Shown piece after piece: positions 24,301-36,100 of a stretch of DNA of 64,000 nucleotides. The notes beneath the pieces are model-generated. The model was not told the origin of the DNA. It was given only the letters and a program-made list of their open reading frames with translations, and did no database searches. The DNA is taken from the NCBI GenBank assembly GCA_964036155.1, contig OZ038423.1:72307249-72371248 (forward strand). Direction: 5' to 3'. Both the position numbers and the translations under genes were made by a program. Within the stretch, counting starts at the first letter, position 1; each line of letters opens with the position of its first letter. This DNA is from Diploscapter coronatus. Taxonomy: Eukaryota > Nematoda > Chromadorea > Rhabditida > Rhabditidae.

Positions 24301-25631
24301 AAAAATCCTGAATTGGGGATTTTCATCCGGAAATGGATAGGATTTCCCCACGTGCAAATAAAGAGATTTTAAATTTTGTCAAAAATTTAGGAGTCAGGAA
24401 GAATCAAAGCCGACCTCTATTGATTTTAGAGGCGTCAAACGACATCCACTACACACTGCATGCACGGAGAATTGGAAGACGGTGGTCTGAAACACACTTG
24501 AATGAGAGAATGAAAGAATGTATGTTTAGACGGAAACGGTTTAGGACATAACATAACGAAATAAGAGAGGGAAAAGATGGAAAAGAAAAATCGATAGAAA
24601 AGACTCTAGAATGGTATTGAAGAGTCATATAGTCGTTAGCTATATGAAGGTCAAATGTATTAGATAGAAGAATGAGTAAGAAACTCTATTTGTGGTAAGC
24701 ATGCCATATTTTAGACGAAAATAAAATTTATTCTTCTCCTCTGACAAATAAAAAATCTCTCAAAGTAAAACTATTTCAATCACTAAACACTTCCTCAAGA
24801 ACAATATTAAGAGTACCCGTATTCGAACTTGTGTGAAGTATAACTTGACAAAAATGATTATAAACTGCGAAATTTTGATTGCAATCACATGAAGTTTGTG
24901 GAGTTAGTCGTTGAAGTTTTTTCGAACTTCAAATTAACTTCAACAAATTTTAGGAACTTCGAAAAATTTCAACTTCCTATAAAATTTCCCATTAAAGTAC
25001 AAACAAAGCTTGAGAATTTGATATGTTTTGACAATTTGTTTGAAAATCCTATAAAGGATATGAAACATGAAGCCGTTAGAAGATTGCGCGCGAAATATTG
25101 TGCCGTTTTAACCGTCATCTTGAAAAGTTCAATTGGATTAAAATACCCTATACATACAACTAGCGCTTTTCGGCAAGAATCTAGAAAGGCAAAGAAAAAT
25201 CGATAAAAAATAAAGATTCTTTGACTTGGCATGAATAATTTAAAGGTTAGTCCTTGGAAGGCTAGTTGTTTTAAGATTGACATGATTTAAAATTTTAAAT
25301 TTAGACGACAAAATGATAATGCTTGTGACCTGTAGCGTACATGTGTGGTTACCCATTTCGCTAGTTTGCAACTCAAAACTCAAAAATTTGTTTAAAAAAT
25401 CGTAAAGTTCAAGAAAATGATAAAATATGATCATTTAATGGCACTTTTTAAATTATCGTAATCTTAAAGGAATAAAGCTCACTGCAAACTTCGCGCCCAT
25501 TTTTCTTTAAAAATTCCTTTTAGAATAGTGAAATTTTTAGTGAGTCAACTAAAAGAGTCGATAATTTCGAATAAAAACACAACGTGGATTACGATAATTA
25601 CGATGGCAAAATTAGGACACTCGTGTTCTTT
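21390..25631. other. Gene-poor stretch upstream of the PAK gene
   Basis: No gene recognised. It is purine/pyrimidine-skewed DNA. Open frames at 22091-22321 (minus), 24047-24244 (plus) and the overlapping pair near 24889-25283 carry no domain, signal peptide or consistent splice sites. It probably contains the upstream control region of the kinase gene. Confidence 0.45.
23311..23345. repeat. CT microsatellite
   Basis: A pyrimidine tract with an uninterrupted (CT)n core near 23325-23342, inside a longer TTCTC-rich block at about 23270-23480. Confidence 0.8.
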
Positions 25632-26975
25632 CTAGACCATGAGAGTGGCGAGTAGTGGCTCAGATTGACCTCCTGACGTCGATGCCGGAGAGCTATCGGG
25701 AGGCGTCGGTAGCTGACGATCTGTCGAATACCCTGGAATTAGGGGGTTTTTTGTTTTTTTAAATAAAGTCATTTTTATCATAGTTGGTACTTTTCAGAGT
25801 GTATTATTTCAAAAAAGTTGTCACTATTTCAGAGTAAAGTTATTTTTAAAAGACATCGCGTTTTTCCAGAGTAACTAAAAAATGTCATTTTCCAACAAAA
25901 AACAACTTTTTAACCAACACCAATAGCTCAAAGAACGTCCCCCTACCGTTTTCCTCCTTCTTCTCGCCATCCGGAGTGACTGAGCGCGAATTATCCAGGC
26001 CGGTATATTCGGAGCCTATCTTGTTCTTCAGCTGTTGCCAAATTCGAGTGAAAGATTCACTCCGTCTGTCACTGAAAAATGATTGGTTCATCGATCCTTT
26101 TCCCAAATTTATCGATTTTTTCAAAACTTCTCTACTTTTTTCTCCAAATTTATTGGTTTTTACCTGGATCCCCAAAGTGGCTTCCTTTGTCCATTGAAAG
26201 GCGATGCATCTCTTAGCCTTGCCAGTGGAGATGGATCCCTCAAGAAAGATCGGCTCTGAAATTTTCGGATTTAAAAAACGTGAATAAATGAGTTGTGTTG
26301 AATAAATAAAATCCTAGAATATATGAAATTCCAAAAAGAATATATTAAGTCCAAAATCCTACTTTGGTCTTACACCGCCTTCTGGTCTTTTCAGTCGATG
26401 AGTGTTTTTCGTTATCCCTCGCGAGTAGCGGATCGCTCCACTCGGAACTGCCCGGACCGCCTGGGAAAACTCCGCTGTAGGACCCGTGCACCAGACCGCA
26501 CCTTTTCCTGGCGGAGTTTTGAGGTGACAAGGTTTCATCAATTTGAGAAGATGCAATGTTGTTGTCGATAATACTGAAAATCGTATTTACTTTTAATTGC
26601 TTTTTCTCCAATTTTTGCTCTATTTTTTAAAATAAAATAGGCGAATGTTACCTATCCAGCCGATTACAGTATCCCCGTCCGAAGCCGTTATCACCCACAG
26701 ACAAGGATCGCTTTCGCGTAGGCCAAATCGTTAGAGACATGCCTTGCTTTCTGAATGAAAATGTTGAAATCTTCCGATTTGCATTCCCAAATTTCTGACC
26801 TCTTGACATCCATAGCCAAATCTTTGAAGGACGGGTATTGACTTGACCCTGGCGACGAACTGTACTGATCTTCCGAAGACCGACTTCTGAATCTAGCGAA
26901 ATATCGCCGGCGGAAGAATTTCAAGAACTTCATTTTCATTTTTCTTCGAATTTTTGCAAAAATGACTTCAAGCAT
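25632..26975 (-). CDS. Uncharacterised basic Ser-rich protein
   Basis: Six exons (26800-26975, 26652-26750, 26363-26573, 26164-26255, 25947-26071, 25632-25732) join in phase to 267 residues. I do not recognise a family. The N-terminus is strongly basic ([19 protein letters not shown]). The middle has [19 protein letters not shown] and the repeated-looking [16 protein letters not shown]. The C-terminal part has [18 protein letters not shown], and the end is proline/serine-rich ([15 protein letters not shown]). No signal peptide or membrane segment is seen, so it is probably cytoplasmic or nuclear, and the RRSES and RSRSSE stretches could be phosphorylated. An acceptor-like CCCTTAG sits about 10 bp before the ATG, and the long-tail stop of the cyclase gene lies 224 bp upstream on the same strand, which suggests a downstream operon gene. 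MKMKF, 12 codons later, is an alternative start. Confidence 0.65.
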
Positions 26976-27198
26976 GTTTCGTTTCTAAGGGTTACACACA
27001 GCTAATAGAATTTTCTATTCAACGATGCTTTCTCGCGATTTTTCCAACGTCATCTAGCATTCTTACGCTTTTCAAAAAGTTCAGCTTTTATTTTAAAAAA
27101 ATGATTTTCAAATTTTTACGTCTGTTCAAAAGAACTTGTCTAATTTTTAAAGCGTGTTTAACTGACTCTGCGTTTAAAAATATTTTCTAATTTTTTTC

Positions 27199-30100
27199 CT
27201 AAGCTATTTTCAATTCATACGCTCTCTGGATGATCTCCATGCGAACTGCGTTTGGTGAGCAGTAGGACGAGACTGGGGCGGTCGAGTTTGAAGGATGAAT
27301 TCCGAGAGACTCCAAATTCAGGACTTCGCCATCAGGCAACGAGGTGGACCTAAAACATATAAATCGATAAGTCAATATTTCTTGAAAAATTGATCAAATC
27401 TACAGTAACCTTTAATTGATCGTGCAAATGAGAAAAAAGACTACTAATTCTAAAAATCTTTCAGAAAAAACTCACCTTTTTCTCATGGCAATGACGATTT
27501 CTCCATCGAATTGATTCGAAGAGGCATTTCTTCCAACCGCGTGGCAATTTCTGGACGAAGAAAAGGTTGAGTGACGACCGCGTCCGGAGCTTCTGAAACA
27601 AAAAAATAATTTTCTCGAATTTTCCCATTTTTTCATTTCCTAGAACTTCTAAATTGTTTTCGATTTTTTTTTTAAACTTCTTAATTTTTCGAATTTTTCA
27701 ATTTGTTCTAGAAGTTGAATTCTTTCATAATTTTTCCGAACTCACCCCTTCCTAACCGGAGGCATGGACCGTTCTTCATTCACCGATGGCAGTTCTCTGA
27801 ACGAATTTCCGACGCTCACGATACCACCATTCGCTTGGGAATAATAGGCATTGTTGGGCTCCTAAAATGAGAACAATTAACTCGTTTAATTGTGCGATTA
27901 TCAATTTAATTAGGGAAATTAAATCGAATCATTACCAATAAAGGAGTTCCCTGTCGTTCGCTTTTGAGTCTTCTGAATATCGACACGTCTTTAGGAGCCA
28001 ATGACAACGTAGAACCTCGTGCGTTGAGTCCTGAATTCTCGAATTAAAAATCGATAATTTAAATGTTTCAAAAATTTTATTGCAATGTCACTGGGTTTAG
28101 ATTTTGGTTTGATAGTGGATCAAATTTAGGGTTTCTTTAAAAAATTTTTGAAGAAAAAATCATGGGAAGTTCTCCGAAGTCTAAGTTTATTGAAGGTGGC
28201 TTTCTGAGATGGAGTGAGGAATTTTCGATGCTTCGGCCTTTGATTGGGGAGTATTTTGATTTTCGGGGGTTTCGAGGCGAGTCTGACTTGGCTTAAGAGC
28301 AAGGGCCGAGGTCGGAGTCGGACGGGGAGTAACTTCATCTTCGACCGTATATTCTGCCAGGATTTTTGGCTTTAGTCTTGTCCCTAACAAAATAATCATT
28401 AAAAATGCTAAAAGTGGCATTTTCAAGATTTTCCACAGAAAGATAAATTTACTTTTTAACCTTAAAAACCAATATTATTGATTTTCTTCAAAAACCAACC
28501 CCAACTGCTTCCTCTGTCTCTCTGCTGTCTGATGGTGGAGTTTCTCGGGAAAATGGGCTCCGTGGTAGTCCGCTCTGTCTCGGGGATGACTTCGTCCGCG
28601 AACTCGAATCCCTCTCGCCCATTCAGCCAGTACGTCGTCATCTTCCCTTTGCCCTGAATTTAGCAGAGTAATTTGGAGAAATCGTGTTTTTTGTTTAAAT
28701 TTTAATCGATTTTTGTTAAAATCTAGAAAAATAAGTCCTAATTTTGGTAAGTTATACGACTTTTTCTCCATTTTAGTCTCGACTAATACAAATCTACCAT
28801 TTTTAATGGGAAAAATATACTAAAATTTAGCAGTTTAAAATACTATAATTATCATACAACTTTCTTTAGATAACCACTGTCTTGATAAATTGTGAATTTT
28901 TAATTAACCATACTGAGTAAATAACGTGTCCAAAAATACCTTAATCGGCAGCTCGCCTCTCATTTCCAGCTGGAATCCCGGGATGGTCGACAGCGCCAGA
29001 TATGTCGACTCCGAGCAGTGAATCCTCAGCGCCTCTCCGTTGCTCTCCATTCGACTCGCCGTGTTCACCGTGTCGCCGAACAGACAATACCTAGAAAAAT
29101 GTCGTAACCTTTCAAAATTCTAAGTTTTTTCTTTTAATTGATAAAGTACCGTAATGTTTTAAACCTGTAAATTTTGTCTAAAAATAAACTTTTCGAAATT
29201 CTATATTTCCTGTTGAAAATTACAATTACAATAAACTTCAATAAAAATTCCTAGTTTTAAACTAAAATTAGTACAATCCCGAAAAGATTAAAGCTATTTG
29301 AAAAAATGCAGTAATCCAAAAAATCGAATTTTTCAAATTTCAACTAACCTAGGCATGGTCTTTCCGACGACTCCCGCGACGCAAGGACCTGTATGGAGAC
29401 CGATTCTCAAATGGAGATGCTCTTCGGGCTTGTGGGGAATGACGAAGGATCTGGAAGGGGGAAAGAGGAAATATATGAAACTCAGTTAGGGGAAATCCCT
29501 TTGAAAAAAATATATGGGATTCAAGGAATAGATGTTTGAAATGCATTTTTAAATGAGTGTGTGAAATCCCCTACCTAACAGCATGAAGCAGGTGTAGAGC
29601 CATCATGGCAATTTGCTCCGCGTGGTATTCCGGACTCGTGTAATGAGGCACTCCAGACACCACCATGTACGCGTCACCGATAGTCTCCACCTGAAGTTCG
29701 GTAGTTAACTAGCTGATAATTATGGTAATTGATTGAATTCCTGCTTTTTATTAGTTGACTAAGTGTCCTCAGTGTTAGGGAATTTTAATGAGCGAAGGTG
29801 ACAATTTGATAGGACTGCCAGTCAAAAGTTTGTGGTTTTCGATGAAGCATAAAGACTATTCGGCAATTTTGTCAAAGAGAATACAAATTTAGTATTTTTC
29901 AATTAAAAGTACCTTGTAAACATCGTATTTCCTGATGATAGAATCGAAGAGAGTGTAGAGTTTGTTGAGGAATGCGACCACCTGAAAAAAATCGATTTTT
30001 TATTTCAAAAATGAAAGATAAAACCTCCATAGGTGTCGACTCTCCGGAAATCCTCGTGAACCCAACGATATCCGAAAAGTAGATCGTGACGGGCTTGAAA

Positions 30101-33100
30101 GACTCGGGCTCCACGTCTTTTCCAGCCAAAAGTTGGTCGGCGACCGATCTGAAAATCGATATTTATTGATTTTTTATTTCTATCGCTTTATAGAAAATTT
30201 CTCAATTTATAAAAAGAAACTTTATCATTTTGCGAGAAATTCAATATTCCCTTCCAGATCATAAACAGTCAGTCTTTTGCAAAATGTTATTTGCTCTACT
30301 CTCATTTTTATTCGCTTTTCAAAACCCACAAAACGAACCCTCTTGGCGTGGCTGTATGTTTTGCAAGGTAATTATATCGAAGTTAATAATTACCCTAATT
30401 ATCTAATTAAGTTGATAATTGCCCATGGGGAAGTCTACTATAACCAATTTCCAAACTCAACCGATGATCAATTAGCCGATTACTATGAAGCTTCTTGCAA
30501 AACTGATCAAAGAATTTCCTACGCAATGGCTCAAATTTGCAAAGAACTTGTTCGAAATTGCCTTGATGATTTGATAGTTTCTACGAAAAATTTTGAAAAA
30601 CCAGAAATTTTGTGCAAGAAGCAAAACTACTGTGGTGAATAAAAACTTTTTTGAAAAGAATTCAAATTTTTACGAACAAATGAAAAATTACTGTAGAACA
30701 AATTCTATTGTTTCACTTTTAGAAAATAAAAAAAAATTCTTTAGCAAATAAAGCGTTACTATTATTGTTTGAAAATTATTACTCATTTGGCAAAAGTACT
30801 CGAATTTGTCAGAAAAGTACTCACTTGGGCAACATTCTCTGGAGCAGATTTTCGCTCCTCCTCTGTTCCTCCCTCAATTCGGCAGTCCTTTCGTCCACCA
30901 AGTGCTCCAATTGATTCTGGTACTTTTCCATCATCTCGATCATGTGGTCCTGGAATTAAAAAAATTTAAATAAAAAAGCCTAAAAAACGAAAATCTTTGA
31001 TAAAAAAATAATGTTTTTTGCTATTTCTTTAAAATAAATACTTAGCATACCATGATATTCCTCTTCTGAATCTCCTTGAATAGTGGCTTGAGTTTTTGCC
31101 TGATTTGACCCTTGAACTCCGGTCTTTGATTAGCATCGGCGCTCCAGCAAGCTTGCATGACTTCAGCCAAATATGGCCTGATACAAACATGATCGACGTC
31201 GAATGAAGGACGGAACGTCGGGTCGGAATGCACTAATTGGACGATTTCTGAAAATGTGTTAGGTAAGTTAAAGGAAGTTTGAAAAAAAAAACAATGGATC
31301 TTCTGTAAATTATTACTTTTATCTGAAAGCTGAGATAAAATTCTATAAAATCATTTTGTTCAGTCCTAAAAATCACAGGTAGGCCAGAAAATTTCAAATA
31401 TAAAACCCCTACAGAATTTTTTCCTGTTTTTGAAAACTCAATAACATTTTCATGAGGCTAACCTTGAGGATTGATCTCATCATTCCTAGCCCAGATTTGG
31501 AAGGGCCCTTGTCGGAGCAGAATTTCATGCAGGATGATTCCGAACGCGTAGACGTCGCCTTTCGAAGTGCCCTGAAAAAGTTACTTTTAGAAAAATTAGA
31601 TGTTTCAAATTTTTTAAAATTGAATTTCCAGAAATTGACATTTTCACAAAGAACGAATGATTTTCAAGAAAATATTCAATCTGCTTACCTTTTTCGGACT
31701 GTGACTAAGCGTGCCTGCGTCATTCAAAGCCAGCAGCTCCGGTGCGGTCCAAAGGAGGTTTTTCCACTAAACAAAGTTTTTTCTAAACATCGATTTTTAA
31801 CGAATTTTGTACCTTTTTATTTTCGTCCTTCCACTCCATTCCATCCCGAATTTCATACAGACCGTAATCAGCCACCTGGAGAGACCATCTGAAAGTCCAA
31901 AGCTAAGAAAACTTCAAACTGGATTCCGAAGTTAGTTCAACTACAAATGAACTTCAAACTTAACTTCGAAATAATTTTAACCAAACAAATTTTAACTTTG
32001 AACTTAATTCTCACTTTATTTGAACTTCAATTTTCATATCAAACTCAAATTTTACCTCGCAGTCATCAGGCAATTTGTTGACTTCAAATTTCCATGACAC
32101 TTGAGCTCCGAGTCATGCAAGTAAATCATGCCCTGGAATTGCAAAGAAAAATAAATTTAAATCCTGCCCCCTTTTTCGCGTACCTTCAACAGATCTTCAA
32201 CGAAACTGGCAATGTACATATCATCGATTTTCAGATCGCCCTTTTCGAGAATATCGTAAAGGGAAGCCTTCTGACAGTAGTCACGAACCACGCAAATCGA
32301 GTTTTGGTAGATGATGATTCCTGAAAATTTATTCATTTTTTACCCTTTTACAAAAATATAACGTTTATGTATAGAAAATAAGTTCCATATTTTAGAGCGA
32401 CTTTTTAAAATTAGAATAAATAAAAATTAAATTACCCATAAAAGTATTGATATTTGGATGGGCCAGCTGGCGCATGATTCTCAGCTCGATTTTCACTTGG
32501 CGCGTTAGAGCATTCATCTTCCTGTTATAGGTGATTTCTGAAAATCAAGTTTTTAAAAATCTAATTTTAATCAAGTAGATAAGTTAGCAAATAATTTGAC
32601 AAAAACAAGATTTTAAAATATCGATATTTTAAAAATTTTTCGAAACTTACCCTTTAACGCAACCATGGTTCCCTTGTACCAAACGGGCTCTTTGAAGCCT
32701 GAACCGCCCTTGTTGTTCGAGGCGTTAAGCAGATCGTAATACTAAAAATCATTTTTTAAACTCTTGAAAGAGAGATTAATAAAATTCCGAAAACAAGATT
32801 TAAAAGAAAAAAAGCAATTGTACCAAATTGAGCCCGGTAAGGGATTGAGTGGAGCCGTGCTGATTGATTTTCTGGATCTCTTTCGGGTCGATTCTCCAGA
32901 TACTCGCTAACTCGGTCTCGAATTTTCGATTCCTGAAAAATCAAAATCACGAGAAAATGAATTATATCATTAAATTTTCATTCGTTTAGGAATAAAACAG
33001 CCTTAAACATCAAAATAATGATTGGAAAAATACTTCTATCTTAAATTTCAAGTGAAGTTTAAAACAAATATGTTTAAAGGTTAAAATAAAAAGAAAATGG

Positions 33101-36100
33101 AATTACTTGTATCTTAAAAAGCCGACAATTAGAGTGATGAGCACGAGACCCGCAGCGATCGATGAGAGAATCGCGACAAGGAATTCTGAAAAGTCGAAAG
33201 TTAGCAAAAAAGTCCATTCTTCCAGAAAGTAAAAAATTTTAAAAGTTAATGGATATCACATCCATTAAAACATGCCAAACTGAAGCAAAAAAACTGAAAA
33301 TTCGAGAAATAAGATAATCGAGTTTCTTCCAGAATTGTTCGAATTAATGAAAAGTTAAAACTAATTAAAATAATGCGAAGTTTACAAACAACGTGCAAGC
33401 CAACCTTTACGCCTTTTGACAGCGACCGCTAAAAGCAAACAATATCAATAACATGCAAATCTCGTTAGAAGAAATGATACGAATTGATTCCTTTCTGATA
33501 AAATCAATAACTTTTTCTTAAAATCGATCTTTCTTGGGAAAGTTGATCGCTTTTCGGATAAAATGTATCTATTTTAAGATAAAGTCGACTTTTTCTAAAT
33601 TGATAAAAAAAAATCTTGATCATTTCTGATAAATCACCACAATTTTACTTTTATCAGTGTCGCTGACGCGTCTCGGAAACCGGCCATGATGATCATCTTC
33701 GAAACCTGATAAAACTATAAGCGTGCAGAACAAATCTTCAATACAAAATTCCGAGTTTTTGACTATCCAATCCATTTTTCAGATCTTCCCTCAACACATG
33801 ACAACAGAAGTAGTCCAAAACTCGAAATTTGAACCAAACACTGTACAAAATTGCTTCCACAAAACATAAAATGGGGAGTTTCACAAAAATGGTATTTTAC
33901 AGGAAAAATCTAAAACTCACTATTCGTTTGACAATTTTCTCCAAGAAATCCACAGTGCGGCTCATCTCTGGGTGGCTCTCCGGATATCCAATTGATTGAC
34001 TTTTTGAAGCTTAATTATCTCTCAATTAACTCGTTAACTACAGGATAATTAAGTTATTAATTGCTCTAATTAACTTACAATAGTTCGGGCTTATCCTTGA
34101 CGCCAGAATCTATGAACGTCGCCGTAATGTCCAGGGCGTAGTCCATCGGGTAGTAATCGACAGAGTGGGAGTCGTTCATCTAAAATAATTGGAATAACTA
34201 AGTCTATTAATTATGATAATTAAGTCAGTTATTTAGGGTAATTAAGTAATAATTACCGGCTCGACTTTCTGATAGCTCAACAGAGTGTAGTTTCCCTCGG
34301 CATCTCCATTAGAATCGATCCCCATTTCGAAGCCTTGGATGCCTGAAATTTCAAATTATTTTACCTTAAAATTTTAAATCGGATTTTTAATATTCTATTT
34401 TCAAGGAAGTTCCTATTCTAATGATCAATATCATTTTTATCGTTTATTTTTTCAACAAATTTTCTGTTACCTTTCAGGAAAGTTTCAATATCATTACATA
34501 TGCCTTTTTTACTCGTTAAGGAAATTCTTATGATCAGTCTCGCTTTACTGTTTACTTTTCCAATAAACTTCGCCTTACTTAGCACTTATCTCATAACATC
34601 ATTTCCTTTTGTTTTGAGTTTTAGGTCAACACTTTCCCTTGCAAGCCCGCTCTTACTCATCGTTTGTTCAAACTTAAATCTACTCGCTACTTTTCCGGGT
34701 TCGCCTGTTTTAACCCTTTACAAATAAACACTGTCCCCACCTATATAAAGTCTACAAAATGCCTCGATTTAGGCAACAACCAAAAATGTTGTATCAAAAG
34801 TTAGCTACAGTAATTTTGTGCCTTATCCCGGCTTTCCTGGCTCAGGACCCATTCGACGACGACGACGATTTTGATATTCCGCCTCCACCGGGGCCTGGAA
34901 TGATTCCACCGCCACCTCCCTTTGGAAGGTAGGGAAGATATGAAATACCCTTAAATTCTCTCATAACTTAAATTCTCAGACCCCGTCCCGACTCTCCTAT
35001 GTTTTTCTCCCGAGCATTCCTTCTCCCACCCCCACCCCCAGCCGAATTCGAGGGCGGCTCCCCGATGTTCGACAGGAAAAATTGGTGGCTCTATTCGAAG
35101 CGGCCTTTGGAGACCATCGATGAAACGTAGATCCTCAAAAATATAGGAAAAAATTCAAAGTCTAGAAGGATTATAAGAATCCTAGAAATTTTGAGGAGTT
35201 TCGTACATCTTTTGTTGATAAAATACAGAACTTCTTACAAGTCCTAGAGAAGAGATCTTTTATGCTCTAGAAAAAAATTAAGAAAATCTCAAGATTTGCA
35301 GAAAGTTCCTGGACGACCCCGAATTGGTGGTGCCTTCCTACCAAGAGGGCCAACTCCAAGCCACCAACCAAATCGCGATGAAGCGACCCGGTGGCAAGCG
35401 ACCGGACCGAAAAATCCGACCCCGACCTGGCCAAGGCAAAAATCAGGGAAACAAACCTCGACTTGGAGCGCAGAGACCTAGACCTGATAATAATCAACTT
35501 CCGGCTATCAGACAAGGAGGAAATATTGACCGAGAACAATAATTGTATATCTTGTAAAAATAAATATTTGATCTCAGCGATGTTTGCAATTACCATAAAA
35601 TGAATTCATAAATTAGTTCAGCAAATAGTATAAGTGACGTAAAATGTCGTTTTGCATGTGTGTTGTTATTTTAGTGATTCGTGATAGCGCAATACTTGGT
35701 TTATTGTTAGGGCTCTTGAGAATGACCACATCCTTTCTTATCTCTCTAATTCTCCCATACTATTTCTCAACCTTTCATTTCTAGACGATCTCGCCAAAAC
35801 ATTATCAATATTTGACCAGACCCTTTAAAACCCTAGATATCTTCTGTATCTCGACTCGGCTATTCTGACATTTTCAATGAATCTTCTATCGCTGATAATT
35901 TTCGCCCTATCAGTTTTCTTTATCATTGAAGCGAGGTATTTCTATGGTCAAGGACCGATTACTTGAGACAGAATAACCCATGCACAAATTCGAATATACA
36001 AAATGTGCATCGCGTATTTTCAGATAGTTGTCAAAATTCTTCATTGAACCAATGAAATGTGAAGTTCGTTGCAAATAACGCCCTAATTTTTGCTCATCAA

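Noticed and set aside
24889..25283. Overlapping 105 and 104 codon frames on opposite strands
   Set aside because: Both are open by composition. Neither has a recognised motif, signal peptide or convincing splice sites.
33922..34009. Frame reading [20 protein letters not shown] in a cyclase exon
   Set aside because: The competing frame, [15 protein letters not shown], matches the conserved juxtamembrane region and keeps phase with both neighbours.
34500..34727. 75-codon plus-strand hydrophobic frame before the nested proline-rich gene
   Set aside because: Hydrophobic composition comes from pyrimidine-rich DNA; there is no downstream exon and it lies upstream of the TATA box of the supported gene.
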